A stretch of 64,000 nt of DNA from Streptomyces odontomachi (GTDB lineage: Bacteria > Actinomycetota > Actinomycetes > Streptomycetales > Streptomycetaceae): positions 496,001-560,000 of the forward strand of contig NZ_JAMJWG010000001.1 of the NCBI RefSeq assembly GCF_024435355.1, written 5' to 3'. Shown one piece after another: positions 7,572 to 16,933 of this stretch; the stretch's first letter is position 1, and each line of letters begins with the position of its first letter. A model generated the notes under the pieces. The model saw nothing but the letters and a program-made list of their open reading frames with translations, was not told the DNA's origin and did no database searches. The translations under genes and the position numbers were made by a program.

Positions 7572-10500
7572 GTCGGTTCCTTCTCGGGAGGTCTGCGGGA
7601 GTGTCAGGGGCGGTGGGCGCGGCGGCGGAGGAGGTGCCGGGGGACGCGCCGGACGGCCGTAGGGCGTGGGCCATGAGCTGGGCGAGATGGGTACCGGCCC
7701 GGTCGGTCCGCTGGGCGATCTGGGTGCGGCAGCTGAAGCCGTCCGCGAGGATCCGGGTGTCCGCGGCCGCCGCCCGCACCGCAGGCAGCAGCACCTGTTC
7801 CCCGGCGGCGACGGAGACGTCGTAGTGGCCGCGTTCGAAACCGAAGTTGCCGGCCAGACCGCAACACCCCGAATCCAGCACCGTGTTGTCCACGCCCATC
7901 CGGCGCAGCAGCGCACCGTCGGCGCCGAAGCCGGAGGTGGCGTGCTGGTGGCAGTGGGTCTGGCTGATCGAGGCGCCGTCGACCTGCGGGGGTTGCCAGT
8001 CGGGCGCCCGCTGGACGAGGAGTTCGGCGAGGGTGACGGTGGCCTCGGCCAGCGCCCGGGCACCGGCCTGGTCGTCGTCCGTGGCGAGCAGCTCCGGCAG
8101 GTCGGTCCTGAGCGCGGCGGTGCAGCTCGGCTCCAGGCCCACCACGGGCACGCCCGCGGCCACGGCCGGGCCGAGGGCCCGGACGGTGCGCCTGGCGACG
8201 CGGCGGGCGATGCCCAGCTGCCCGGTCGTGATCCAGGTCAGCCCGCAGCACTGGGTGCCGTCGGGGACCCGGACGCGGAAACCGGCGCTCTCCAGCACCT
8301 CGACACCGGCTCTGAGGACGTCGGGCGTGAAGTGGTTGTTGAACGAATCGACCCACAGCATGACCGGGCCGCGGTGCCCGTCACCCTGCGGTGTGCGGCC
8401 GCGGAACCAGGTCAGGAAGGTCCCGTCGGCGAACTGCGGAACGCTGCGCTGCGCGGCGATCCCACCGAGCCGTTTCACGAGGGGGGCCAGGCGGCCGGAG
8501 GTCACCGCGTTGACCAGCCGCGGCATGCGGGCGGCCAGCCGGGACAGCAGGGGCAGCCACCCCATCGTGTAGTGCGACGCGGGCCGGACGCGGCCCTTGT
8601 AGTGGTGGTAGAGGAACTCCGACTTGTAGGTGGCCACGTCCACGCCCACCGGGCAGTCGGCGCTACAGCCCTTGCAGGACAGGCAGAGGTCGAGCGCGTC
8701 GCGTACCTCGGTGGACCGCCAGCCGTCGGTGATCACCTCCCCCTGAGTCATCTCGTACAGCAGACGGGCGCGCCCCCGGGTGGAGTCCTTCTCGTCCAGG
8801 GTGACCCGGTAGCTCGGACACATCACGTCGCCCCGCTGGTCGGCCGAGCGGCACTTGCCCACCCCGACACAGCGACGGGTCGCCTTCGTGAAGTCACCGT
8901 CGTCGGCGTGGAAGGCGAACCCCAGGGCCGCACGGGAGACCACCGGCAGCGTGGGACGGTGCGGGCTGACCCGCAGGTTTCCGTCGACCGGGAGCGGGTG
9001 CACGATCATGCCGGGGTTGAGGCCGTTGTCGGGGTCCCAGATGCGCTTGAACGCCTCGAACAGGGCGATCACGCCGGGCCCGTACATCAGGGGCAGCAGC
9101 TCGGAGCGTGCCTGGCCGTCGCCGTGTTCGCCGGACAGGGAGCCACCGTGCGCGGCCACCAGCTCGGCGGCGTCGGTGACGAAGGCGCGGAAGACGGCCG
9201 TGCCCTGCTCGGTGGTGAAGTCGAAGTTGATGCGCACGTGCAGGCAGCCCTCGCCGAAGTGGCCGTAGACGGCGCCTTGCAGGTGGTGCCTGTCCAGGAG
9301 GTCGGTGAACCGGCGGAGGTAGGAACCGAGCTGGTCGGGCGGGACGGCGGCGTCCTCCCAACCCGGCCAGGCTTCCGCCCCTCCCCCAGCCTCCGGCTGG
9401 GAGGTGCCCCCAGGCAGCCGGGTGGCCAGGCCCGCCCCGTCCTCGCGGATCCGCCACAGCTGCCGGGCGCGGGCCGGATCGGTGATGACCTCAGCCCCGG
9501 TGAAACCCTTCGCCTCTGCGGCGCGCGCGGCCAGGGTCCGGGCCCGTGCGGGCAGTTCGTCCGCGGTGCCCCCCAGCTCGGCGAAGAGCCAGGCCCGGGC
9601 GGTGGGCAGGGTGTCGATGGCGGCCCGGGTCCCGGGCCTGGTGACGATGTCGGTCAGGGCCTGGTCGATCCCTTCCAGGGCGAGCAGCCGGTGGTCCAGC
9701 AGGGCGGGTACCGCGTCGGCGGCAACGCACGCGTCCTGGAAGCCGATGACGACCAGTGCCCGGGCGGGCGGCGGGGAGACGAGGCGGACGGTCGCCGAGA
9801 GGACGACCGCGAGCGTGCCCTCGCTGCCCACGAAGGCCCGGGCGAGATGGAACCGGTTCTCGGGCAGGAGGTGCTCCAGCGCGTACCCCGACACCTGCCG
9901 CGGGAACCGTCCCAGCTTCGTCCGCAGGGCGGCCAGGTTCTTCTGGGCGAGCCCGTACAGGGCCGCGATCAGCCGGCCGCGGTCGTCGTCGGCGGCGATG
10001 GCCTCGTCGATCTCGCGCCGGGTCATCTCGCCGAGCCGGACCACCGTGCCGCGGTAGGTGACCACTTCGAGTTCCGTGACGTTGTCCGCGGTGCGGCCCC
10101 AGGCCACGGAGTGGGTCCCGCAGGCGTTGTTGCCGATCATGCCGCCGAGCGTGCAGCGGCTGTGCGTCGAGGGATCGGCGCCGAACACCAGGCCGTGCCG
10201 GGCGGCGGCGGACTGGAGATCGTCCAGCACGATGCCGGGCTGCACCGTCGCGGTGCGCGCCCCGGGGTCCAGGGCGAGGAGCCGGTTGAAGAAGCGGGAG
10301 AAGTCCAGCACCACGCCCGCGCCGACGGCCTGCCCGGAGGTGCTGGTGCCCGCGCCGCGGCAGGTGACGGGAACGCCGAGCCGGCGGCAGACCGCCAGGG
10401 CGTTGAGGACGTGCCGGCGCTCGCGGGGGAAGACCACGGCCAGCGGAACCTGCCGGTAGTTGGACGCGTCGGCCGCGTACTGCGCCCTGCGGCCGGCGTC

Positions 10501-10590
10501 GCCCGCGACCTCACCGCAGTCCCCACGGACGAGGGCTTCGGCCAGTTCCGCCGCAGCCACCCCGCCGGGGACCTGCACTGTCGTGGTCAC
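7564..10590 (-). CDS. FAD/Fe-S 2-hydroxyacid dehydrogenase (D-2-hydroxyglutarate dehydrogenase type)
   Basis: The 1008-residue protein joins an FAD-binding domain of the PCMH type (about 35-215, with GAGTSTSGQ), an FAD-oxidase C-terminal domain (about 260-530), and an iron-sulfur/heterodisulfide-reductase-like half. That half has CVGVGKC near 575, CLSCKGCSADCP near 635 and two CCG-type segments (QCCGLTW; GCCGLAGNFG). The architecture matches YdiJ-like proteins, several of which oxidise D-2-hydroxyglutarate to 2-oxoglutarate, passing electrons to a membrane acceptor. The GTG at 10590 follows AAGGAAGGAAA. An in-frame palindromic repeat adds about ten residues near 393-403. With the HglS-type gene at 16934 this would complete 2-oxoadipate breakdown; that link is inferred. 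Confidence 0.82.
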   Translation of the reverse strand: MTTTVQVPGGVAAAELAEALVRGDCGEVAGDAGRRAQYAADASNYRQVPLAVVFPRERRHVLNALAVCRRLGVPVTCRGAGTSTSGQAVGAGVVLDFSRFFNRLLALDPGARTATVQPGIVLDDLQSAAARHGLVFGADPSTHSRCTLGGMIGNNACGTHSVAWGRTADNVTELEVVTYRGTVVRLGEMTRREIDEAIAADDDRGRLIAALYGLAQKNLAALRTKLGRFPRQVSGYALEHLLPENRFHLARAFVGSEGTLAVVLSATVRLVSPPPARALVVIGFQDACVAADAVPALLDHRLLALEGIDQALTDIVTRPGTRAAIDTLPTARAWLFAELGGTADELPARARTLAARAAEAKGFTGAEVITDPARARQLWRIREDGAGLATRLPGGTSQPEAGGGAEAWPGWEDAAVPPDQLGSYLRRFTDLLDRHHLQGAVYGHFGEGCLHVRINFDFTTEQGTAVFRAFVTDAAELVAAHGGSLSGEHGDGQARSELLPLMYGPGVIALFEAFKRIWDPDNGLNPGMIVHPLPVDGNLRVSPHRPTLPVVSRAALGFAFHADDGDFTKATRRCVGVGKCRSADQRGDVMCPSYRVTLDEKDSTRGRARLLYEMTQGEVITDGWRSTEVRDALDLCLSCKGCSADCPVGVDVATYKSEFLYHHYKGRVRPASHYTMGWLPLLSRLAARMPRLVNAVTSGRLAPLVKRLGGIAAQRSVPQFADGTFLTWFRGRTPQGDGHRGPVMLWVDSFNNHFTPDVLRAGVEVLESAGFRVRVPDGTQCCGLTWITTGQLGIARRVARRTVRALGPAVAAGVPVVGLEPSCTAALRTDLPELLATDDDQAGARALAEATVTLAELLVQRAPDWQPPQVDGASISQTHCHQHATSGFGADGALLRRMGVDNTVLDSGCCGLAGNFGFERGHYDVSVAAGEQVLLPAVRAAAADTRILADGFSCRTQIAQRTDRAGTHLAQLMAHALRPSGASPGTSSAAAPTAPDTPADLPRRNRRD
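9381..9411. repeat. Streptomycete-type palindromic repeat inserted in frame inside a CDS
   Basis: The segment has the core CCAGCCTCCGGCTGG flanked by CTCCC and GAGGTGCCCCC. This closely resembles a short hairpin repeat that I recall as widespread in streptomycete genomes, normally between genes. Here it lies inside the FAD/Fe-S dehydrogenase gene and is read through as a Gly/Pro/Glu-rich linker (GGTSQPEAGGG), without a frameshift. Confidence 0.6.
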
Positions 10591-10665
10591 TGTGCTCGTT
10601 TCCTTCCTTCACTGGTCGTGCGACGGTGGCGGCGTCGTCCCGTTGCCGGGCACGGCGCTCGTGCG

Positions 10666-12414
10666 TCAGCCGCGGGCCCGCACGACGCGGTAGGACTCGG
10701 GAGGCCGCACCAGGGCGTCGGGATCCCCGACGTACTCAATGTGGACCCCGTAGCGCTCACGCGCGGCCTCGCAGGTCACGTAGCCGTTGACGACGTCGTC
10801 GAGCACCCGCTCGACAGGACGTGCCTTCGGGTCGCCGTAGCCGCCCCCGCCGGGGAACCGCAGCCGGACCACGGAGTCGGAGCCGAGCCGCACCAACTGC
10901 TTGCGGGGCAACCGCTCCTGGGTGGCACTGTCGGTGAACTCGCCGGGACCGCCGGGCAGTCCGCCCAGCGCACCCGGAGCGGGGTTCTCGATCCGGTCGA
11001 TGTTGGCGTTGACCGTCCAGCCGTGCTCGCCGCGCCGGCCGACCCGCACCACCTGTCCGAGGCCGCCCCGGTACTCGCCGGGCCCGCCCGAGTCGGGGCG
11101 CAGCTCGCGCTGGAGCTGGACGAGCGGGGTGAGCGTCTCCAGCACCTCGGTGGGGGCGGCCCGTACGCCGGTGGGGAAGCCGGTGGTGTTGAGACCGTCC
11201 TTGCCGGGGCGACCGCCCACTCCGCCGGCGCCGAACACGGTGAGGGTGAACGGGTGCGTCTCCGCCATGTCCGCGCCGCGCCACACGGTCATCCACAGGG
11301 CGTCGGAGCTGGTGGCGGGCAGTCCCTGGGGAACGGCGGGACGCAGCGCGTCGAACAGCAGGCTCGGCAGGAAGTGCCCGACCAGATGCCGGGAGGCGAC
11401 CGGTGCGGGGTCGATGCAGTTCAGCACCGAGCCGCGGGGCGCGCTCACCCGGACCGGGCGGAACGATCCTGCGTTGTGCGGGACCTCCGGGGCCAGGGCC
11501 GCCTTGATCGCGAAGGAGGTGTACGCCCGGGTGTAGTTGAGGACCACGTTCACACCGTGCGGGGACTGCGGCGACGAGCCGGCGTAGTCGATGTCGATGT
11601 GGTCCCCGTCGATGGTCACGGCCACCGCGAGATCGATCGGCTCGCCGTTGAAGCCGTCGGACGTCATCCGTGACTCGTACCGTCCGTCGCGCAGCGCGCG
11701 CAGTGCGGTGCGCAGGGCCTTCTCGGAGCGGAGCATGATCTCGGCGGCGACGGCGTCGATGCTGTCGAGGCCGAACTCGTCCATCATCCTGCCGAGGCTG
11801 CGGGCGCCCACCTGGTTGGCCGCCACCTGCGCGTAGATGTCGCCCATCGTCTCGTCGGGGGTGCGCACGTTGGCGCGGATGAGCTCTTCCAGGGTCTCGT
11901 TGGGCCCCGCGGCGCTGCGCAGTTTGAGGACGGGCAGGCGGAGCCCCTCCTCGAACACCTCGGTGGCCGCCGCGGACAGGATCCGCCCGCCGATGTCGGG
12001 CGAGTGGCAGCAGCTGGCGAACCAGGCGACCAGCGCACCGCCGCGGAAGACGGGGGTGGCGACCGTGATGTCGTTGATCTGGCCCGCCGTCATCCAGGGG
12101 TCGTTGGTGATGAGCACGTCGCCGTCGGCGAGGACGCCGGGCGGGTACTTCGCCACGATGTGCTGCATCCCGGTCGCCATCGCGTTGATGTGCCCCGGGG
12201 TGCCGCCGGAGGACTGGCCGATCATCTCGCCCCGGCTGTCGAACACCGCACAGGCGAGGTCGAGGGATTCGCGCACCACCGGGCTGAAGGCGGTGTTCAC
12301 CAGCGCGGCCTGCGTCTCGTCCAGCAGGGAGTGCAGCCGGTTGGTCACCAGACCGACCACGACCGGGTCGACCGCACCGGCCGGACCGACGGGGGCAGGG
12401 GGAGTGGTGGTCAT
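10666..12414 (-). CDS. hyuB: Hydantoinase B / 5-oxoprolinase-type subunit B
   Basis: The 582-residue protein is the B subunit of the ATP-dependent hydantoinase/oxoprolinase family, which opens cyclic amides using ATP. Family landmarks are VNTAFSPVVRESLDLACAVF near the N-terminus, GTPGHINAM, a VLITNDPW motif and FPGGGGYGDP near the C-terminus. The length is usual for the family. The ATG at 12414 overlaps the hyuA stop by four bases and has GGAGAG upstream, so the subunits are made together. Members differ in substrate: N-methylhydantoins, 5-oxoproline, or lactams (P. putida OplBA). The neighbours favour a lactam of a 2-amino acid, which is inference. Confidence 0.88.
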   Translation of the reverse strand: MTTTPPAPVGPAGAVDPVVVGLVTNRLHSLLDETQAALVNTAFSPVVRESLDLACAVFDSRGEMIGQSSGGTPGHINAMATGMQHIVAKYPPGVLADGDVLITNDPWMTAGQINDITVATPVFRGGALVAWFASCCHSPDIGGRILSAAATEVFEEGLRLPVLKLRSAAGPNETLEELIRANVRTPDETMGDIYAQVAANQVGARSLGRMMDEFGLDSIDAVAAEIMLRSEKALRTALRALRDGRYESRMTSDGFNGEPIDLAVAVTIDGDHIDIDYAGSSPQSPHGVNVVLNYTRAYTSFAIKAALAPEVPHNAGSFRPVRVSAPRGSVLNCIDPAPVASRHLVGHFLPSLLFDALRPAVPQGLPATSSDALWMTVWRGADMAETHPFTLTVFGAGGVGGRPGKDGLNTTGFPTGVRAAPTEVLETLTPLVQLQRELRPDSGGPGEYRGGLGQVVRVGRRGEHGWTVNANIDRIENPAPGALGGLPGGPGEFTDSATQERLPRKQLVRLGSDSVVRLRFPGGGGYGDPKARPVERVLDDVVNGYVTCEAARERYGVHIEYVGDPDALVRPPESYRVVRARG

Positions 12415-14507
12415 CGGGTCTCTCCAGGGGTGAACTCGACGAGGATGCTGCCGTCGTCGCCGACGGTGCAGGTGGCGGCGGGCGGCACGACCAGGGTCGA
12501 CTCCCGCTCCTGCACCAGTGCCGGCCCTTCGACGGCCGTGCCGACCGCGAGCCGGTACCGCTCGTAGACGGCCGTGGACACATAGCCGCCGGCCGAGGGG
12601 AAGTAGGCGTCGCGGTGGCCGACGAGGGCGGCTTCGGCCGTGGCCGGGCGGTCCCGGCGCAGCTGCGCCTGCGGGTCCGGGCCCCGGGAGGCGACGCGCC
12701 AGGTGAGGATCTCGATCCTGACCCCGACGGGCGCGACGGTCCCGAACCGCTGCCGGTACTGCTCGGCGAAGCCCTCCGCCAGGGCCGCACGCCAGTCGCC
12801 GTCCAGCGCGGGCGCCGGTACCTCGATCTCGCTGCCCTGCCCGACGAAGCGCATCTCCAGGGTGCGCTCGTGGACGATGTCCGCCTCCGGCACACCGGAA
12901 CCGCACAGCACCTCGGTCCCCTCGCGTTCCATCGCGCCGAAGATCTCCTCGGCCGTGGCGAGGTCGACGGTGTGCAGTTCCGCATGGCGGGAGCGGACGA
13001 TGTCGATGGACATCGGCGCGGACAGGAAACCCAGGGCGCTCAGCACCCCAGCGGCCGGCGGGACCACCATGGTGGGGGAGCCGAGCGCGCTCGCCACGCC
13101 GGGGCCGTGCAGGGGACCGTTGCCGCCGGAGACGAACAGCGGGAGGCGGGTGGGGTCCTGGCCCCGTTCGATGGCGTGCACGCGGGCCGCGTTCGCCATG
13201 GACTCGTTGGCCGTCGCGTGGATGCCCCAGGCGGCCTCGGCCACGCTGATGCCGAGCCGCCGGGCGATCTGGTCCTCGACGGCGGCGGCCGCCCCCGTGG
13301 CGTCCAGGGTCATGTCGCCGCCCAGGAAGCTGTGCGGGTCCAGATAGCCGAGGACGACGTCCGCGTCGGTGACGGTGCAACGGGTGCCGCCGCGGCCGTA
13401 GCCGACCGGTCCCGGCTCGGAGCCGGCCGAGTCGGGACCGACGGTGATCAGGCCGAGCGCGTCGACCCGGGCGATCGAGCCGCCGCCCGTACCGATCTCG
13501 ATCATGTCGATCACCGGGGCCCGCACGGGCAGTCCCGAGCCGGCGCGCAGCCGGTACACCCGGTCCACCTCGAAGGTGTGGGTGACCAGCGGGCGGTGAC
13601 CCTCGATCATGCAGAGCTTGGCGGTGGTGCCGCCCATGTCGAAGGCCATCTGGTTCGGGCGCTGCGCGCCGCGGCCGAAGGCGACGGCTCCCAGTGCGCC
13701 GCCGGCAGGACCGGACTCCAGCATCCGGATCGGGAACCTGCGGGCGACGTCGATCGCGGCGACTCCACCGTTCGACAGCATGATCAACGGGTCGCGGCGC
13801 AGCCCGAGGCCGCGCAGCCGGGTGCGCAGGTCCTCCAGGTAGGTCTCGACGAGCTGCTGGACGTAGACGTTGGCCAGGGTGGTCGAGCTCCGCTCGTACT
13901 CGCGGATCTCGGGGTTCACCTCGCTGGACAGCGCCACCCGCAGCTCCGGGGCGGTGGCCCGGATGATCTCCCGGGCCTGCCGCTCGTGCGCGTCGTTGGT
14001 GTGGCTGTGCAGGAAGCACACGGCGACGGCCTGGACGTGGGCCGCCGCCAGCTCGGCAGCGAGCTGCTTCACGGTGGTCGTGTCCAGCGGTGTGTCGACC
14101 GTCCCGTCGGCCAGCACCCGCTCGCGCACCCCGAAACGCAGATGCCGCGGCACGAGGGGGCGGGGCAGTTCCAGGTCGAGGTCGTAGAGCTCGTAGCGGT
14201 GCTCGCGGCCCATCTCCACCACATCGCGGAAGCCCTCGGTGGTGACCAGCGCGGTCCTGGCGCCGCGGCGCTCGATCAGCGCGTTCGTCACCAGGGTGGT
14301 GCCGTGCACGAACGTGGTGATGTCCGCGGGGTCCAGCCGGTGCGCCACCAGGGTCTCCCGCAGCACTCTCTCCACGGCGGCGGCGGGCTCGCTGTGGGTG
14401 GTGAGCGTCTTGCCGACGGCGACGATCCCGGAGTCGTCGAGGATCGCCATGTCCGTGAAGGTGCCGCCGATGTCTACCCCGACACGCAGTGCGCGGGAAT
14501 GGGTCAT
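12411..14507 (-). CDS. hyuA: Hydantoinase A / 5-oxoprolinase-type ATPase subunit
   Basis: The 698-residue protein carries the actin-like ATPase fold of hydantoinase A. Its motifs are VGVDIGGTFTDMAI (phosphate 1), FVHGTTLVTNALIERRG and FDMGGTTAKLCMIEG (phosphate 2), then an ESGPAGG loop. It activates the amide for hydrolysis, with HyuB as partner. The ATG at 14507 has GGAGGA five bases upstream and is the first gene of the leftward operon hyuA-hyuB-FAD/Fe-S dehydrogenase-amino-acid dehydrogenase. Two GntR-type operators lie 76-124 bases upstream of the start, between it and the divergent regulator gene. Confidence 0.9.
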   Translation of the reverse strand: MTHSRALRVGVDIGGTFTDMAILDDSGIVAVGKTLTTHSEPAAAVERVLRETLVAHRLDPADITTFVHGTTLVTNALIERRGARTALVTTEGFRDVVEMGREHRYELYDLDLELPRPLVPRHLRFGVRERVLADGTVDTPLDTTTVKQLAAELAAAHVQAVAVCFLHSHTNDAHERQAREIIRATAPELRVALSSEVNPEIREYERSSTTLANVYVQQLVETYLEDLRTRLRGLGLRRDPLIMLSNGGVAAIDVARRFPIRMLESGPAGGALGAVAFGRGAQRPNQMAFDMGGTTAKLCMIEGHRPLVTHTFEVDRVYRLRAGSGLPVRAPVIDMIEIGTGGGSIARVDALGLITVGPDSAGSEPGPVGYGRGGTRCTVTDADVVLGYLDPHSFLGGDMTLDATGAAAAVEDQIARRLGISVAEAAWGIHATANESMANAARVHAIERGQDPTRLPLFVSGGNGPLHGPGVASALGSPTMVVPPAAGVLSALGFLSAPMSIDIVRSRHAELHTVDLATAEEIFGAMEREGTEVLCGSGVPEADIVHERTLEMRFVGQGSEIEVPAPALDGDWRAALAEGFAEQYRQRFGTVAPVGVRIEILTWRVASRGPDPQAQLRRDRPATAEAALVGHRDAYFPSAGGYVSTAVYERYRLAVGTAVEGPALVQERESTLVVPPAATCTVGDDGSILVEFTPGETR

Positions 14508-14582
14508 TGAAGTCCTCCGGGGCCGTTCAGAAGGTGCGCGGGGCCTGGGAACCGGCCAGCAGCGCGCCCGGTGGACGCTACA

Positions 14583-14595
14583 GATCGTCCGACGA
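14583..14595. promoter_or_regulatory. GntR/FadR-type operator 1
   Basis: ATCGTCCGACGAT fits the FadR-subfamily consensus TNGTNNNACNA. It lies between divergent hyuA and the GntR gene, and the identical 13-mer recurs before the transporter gene at 15425. Confidence 0.7.
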
Positions 14596-14603
14596 TTTAG
14601 CAA

Positions 14604-14622
14604 GATTTCGTCTGACGAAATC
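14604..14622. promoter_or_regulatory. GntR/FadR-type operator 2 (perfect palindrome)
   Basis: GATTTCGTCTGACGAAATC is a perfect palindrome of nine-base arms around one T, with TCGTCTGACGA at its core matching TNGTNNNACNA. It lies nine bases from operator 1, so cooperative binding at the divergent promoters is likely. TAGACT just to the right (14625-14630) could be the -10 of the regulator gene. Confidence 0.75.
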
Positions 14623-14729
14623 GCTAGACTCTGACGACCCCTCGTGCCGACGTGTGGCTGCGTCACCGCACGGGAAACCGACCGGCCGCCGGCGCCCCCG
14701 CGGCCGGGCATATGAGGAACGGAGCAGGG

Positions 14730-15371
14730 ATGGCGGATTCGAGCGGCGCCGCGAGCCGGGTGGCGGACGCGCTGCGCACGCAGATCGTCTCCGGCGAGCT
14801 GAAGCCGGGTTCCCGGCTGTCGGAGGAGCGGGTGCGGGAGGCGCACGGCGTCTCCCGGAGCACCTTGCGCGAGGCCTTCCAGCGGCTCATCAGGGAACGG
14901 CTGCTGGTGCACGAGCTGAGCAGGGGCGTCTTCGTGCGCCAGCTGTCCCGGGCGGACGTGGCCGATCTCTACGAGGTCAGGCGGATCGTCGAGTGCGCGG
15001 CCGTGCGGCGTATCCGCACCCTGACGCCCGCGGGGCTGCGCAGGCTCTCGGGCGCCATCTCCGACGGGCTCGCCGCGCGGGAGGAGCTGCGCTGGGACGA
15101 CGTGGCGGCCGCGAGCATCCGGTTCCACGAGGCGCTGGTGGCACTGGTCGGCAGCGAGCGGCTGAACGCCATGATGAGCGGCGTCCTGGCGGAGTTCCGG
15201 CTGGCGTATGCGCAGATGGGGGACGTCCGCACCTTCCACGCCGGCTTCCTCGAACGGCACCGGGAGATAGCGTCGGCCCTGTACTCCGGAGACGTCGAGG
15301 GGGCGGCGGACCTGCTGGAGGTGTACCTGGCGGACGCGGAGGAGGCGCTGTTGAAGGAGTATCGCGAGTGA
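14730..15371 (+). CDS. GntR-family (FadR/FCD subfamily) transcriptional regulator
   Basis: The 213-residue protein has a winged helix-turn-helix at about residues 8-70 (LRTQIVSGELKPGSRLSEE, then VSRSTLREAFQRL) and an all-helical FCD ligand domain at about 75-205. FCD regulators usually respond to small carboxylic acids and act as repressors. The chosen ATG at 14730 has GGAGCAGGG directly upstream; an ATG at 14712 is possible. It is divergent from hyuA and followed by the MHS transporter. The three TNGTNNNACNA sites around it make it the likely controller of the whole unit from 6426 to 18325. Confidence 0.88.
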   Translation: MADSSGAASRVADALRTQIVSGELKPGSRLSEERVREAHGVSRSTLREAFQRLIRERLLVHELSRGVFVRQLSRADVADLYEVRRIVECAAVRRIRTLTPAGLRRLSGAISDGLAAREELRWDDVAAASIRFHEALVALVGSERLNAMMSGVLAEFRLAYAQMGDVRTFHAGFLERHREIASALYSGDVEGAADLLEVYLADAEEALLKEYRE

Positions 15372-15424
15372 GCGGCCCGGGGTCGTCCGATGACGAGGGT
15401 GCCGGTGGACCCAAACCCTTGCGC

Positions 15425-15437
15425 ATCGTCCGACGAT
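15425..15437. promoter_or_regulatory. GntR/FadR-type operator 3 before the transporter
   Basis: ATCGTCCGACGAT is an exact copy of operator 1. TACAGT at 15442-15447 could be the -10 of the transporter promoter, so bound repressor would block it. A related but weaker sequence, TCGTCCGATGACGA, begins near 15385. Confidence 0.7.
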
Positions 15438-15495
15438 TTCCTACAGTCGCCGCACTGTCCGGCGGCTGTGCCCGCCTGTCCCACCGGGAGCCTCT

Positions 15496-16833
15496 GTGAG
15501 TGCTGTCTCCAAGTCCACCGTCCCCAAGACAGCGGGGACACCGGAGCGACAACCGAATCCCGATCGGTCCACGCTGCGCCGGGCCACCGTCGGAGCCACC
15601 ATCGGCAGCATCGTCGAATGGTTCGACGTCGCCGTGTACGGCTATCTGGCCACCGTGCTGGGCAAGGTGTTCTTCCCCGGCAGCGACCCCACCACCCAGC
15701 TGCTGAGCTCCTTCGCCGTGTTCGGCGTCGCCTTCGCCGTGCGCCCGCTGGGCGGCATCTTCTTCGGCGCGCTCGGTGACCGCATCGGCCGGCAGAAGAC
15801 CCTGGCCTGGGTCATCATCTCGGTCTCGGTCGCGACGCTCTGCGTCGGCCTGCTGCCCTCGTACGCCTCGATCGGAGTGCTCGCCCCGCTGCTGCTGGTG
15901 GTCCTCCGGCTGATCCAGGGCTTCTCGGCCGGCGGGGAGATGGGCGGCGCGTCCGCGTTCGTCGCCGAGTACGCGCCCCCCAAACGGCGCGGCTACCTGG
16001 TGAGCCTGGTCGAGATGGGCTGCATCCTCGGATTCCTGCTCGGCTCGCTGGTCGTGCTGGTGCTCAACTTCGCCCTGTCCGCCCAGCAGGTCGAGGACTG
16101 GGGCTGGCGCATCCCGTTCCTGCTCACCGCCCCGATCGGCGCCATCGGGCTCTACATCCGGAACAAGCTGGAAGAGACCCCGGAGTTCGTCGCGCTGCGC
16201 GCCGAGGGCAAGGTCGCCAGGCACCCCCTGCGCGAGTCGATCACCCAGCACTGGCGGTCGATCATCCGCACGGCGGGGTATTCGCTGTTCCAGAACGCCG
16301 CGCTCTACGTGATCCTCACGTTCATCCCGAGTTACCAGGTGAACACGCTGGGCTACTCGGCCACCCTCGCCTCGGTCTCCTCGGTCGTCTCCATGGTGCT
16401 GGTGTGCCTGTTGATCCCGCTGACGGGTGCGGCCTCCGACGTGGTGGGCCGCCGGCTGGTGCTGGGGGGTTCATGCGTGCTCGCCGTGCTCCTCGCCTAC
16501 CCGCTGTTCGTCCTCATGGACGCGCACAACACCGTGCTCGCGGTCCTCGCGCACTGCGGTCTCGGACTGGTCCTGGGCGTCTTCCTCGGCCCGACCCTGG
16601 CGGCGATGAACGAACTCTTCAGCACCCGGGTGCGCTTCGGCGGGTTCTCCCTCGGCTACAACTTCTCGGTCTCCGCCTTCGGAGGCACCGCACCCTTCAT
16701 CGTCACCTTCATCGTGGCCAGGACCGGGGTCGTCGCCTCTCCCGCGTTCTACATCATGGCCGCCGCCGTCATCACCTTGATCGTGGTCCTGGCGACGCGG
16801 GAAACAGCGCCGCGGAAGATCGGCCAGGCATAG
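15496..16833 (+). CDS. MHS-family (ProP/KgtP-like) MFS importer
   Basis: The 445-residue protein has 12 predicted membrane segments and the metabolite:H+ symporter signature, with GSIVEWFDVAVYGYLA in segment 1, the loop motif GALGDRIGRQKTL and FSAGGEMGGASAF in segment 4. Members import carboxylates, betaines or related acids with protons. The GTG at 15496 follows GGGAG. An operator identical to the one in front of hyuA precedes it, so it probably brings in the compound broken down by the flanking enzymes. Confidence 0.88.
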   Translation: MSAVSKSTVPKTAGTPERQPNPDRSTLRRATVGATIGSIVEWFDVAVYGYLATVLGKVFFPGSDPTTQLLSSFAVFGVAFAVRPLGGIFFGALGDRIGRQKTLAWVIISVSVATLCVGLLPSYASIGVLAPLLLVVLRLIQGFSAGGEMGGASAFVAEYAPPKRRGYLVSLVEMGCILGFLLGSLVVLVLNFALSAQQVEDWGWRIPFLLTAPIGAIGLYIRNKLEETPEFVALRAEGKVARHPLRESITQHWRSIIRTAGYSLFQNAALYVILTFIPSYQVNTLGYSATLASVSSVVSMVLVCLLIPLTGAASDVVGRRLVLGGSCVLAVLLAYPLFVLMDAHNTVLAVLAHCGLGLVLGVFLGPTLAAMNELFSTRVRFGGFSLGYNFSVSAFGGTAPFIVTFIVARTGVVASPAFYIMAAAVITLIVVLATRETAPRKIGQA

Positions 16834-16933
16834 CGCGGCACCGCCTTCTGCCCGGCTCCGCGCACCGGTTCCGCCCGCCGACAGCCCGACAGCCCGACAC
16901 CCCGGCACCCCGTACGGAAAGGCCCTCTTCACC

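Noticed and set aside
7666..11673. A 1335-codon open frame on the plus strand
   Set aside because: It runs antisense to the FAD/Fe-S dehydrogenase and hyuB genes, has no ribosome-binding site or family resemblance, and its composition is that of a high-GC shadow frame.
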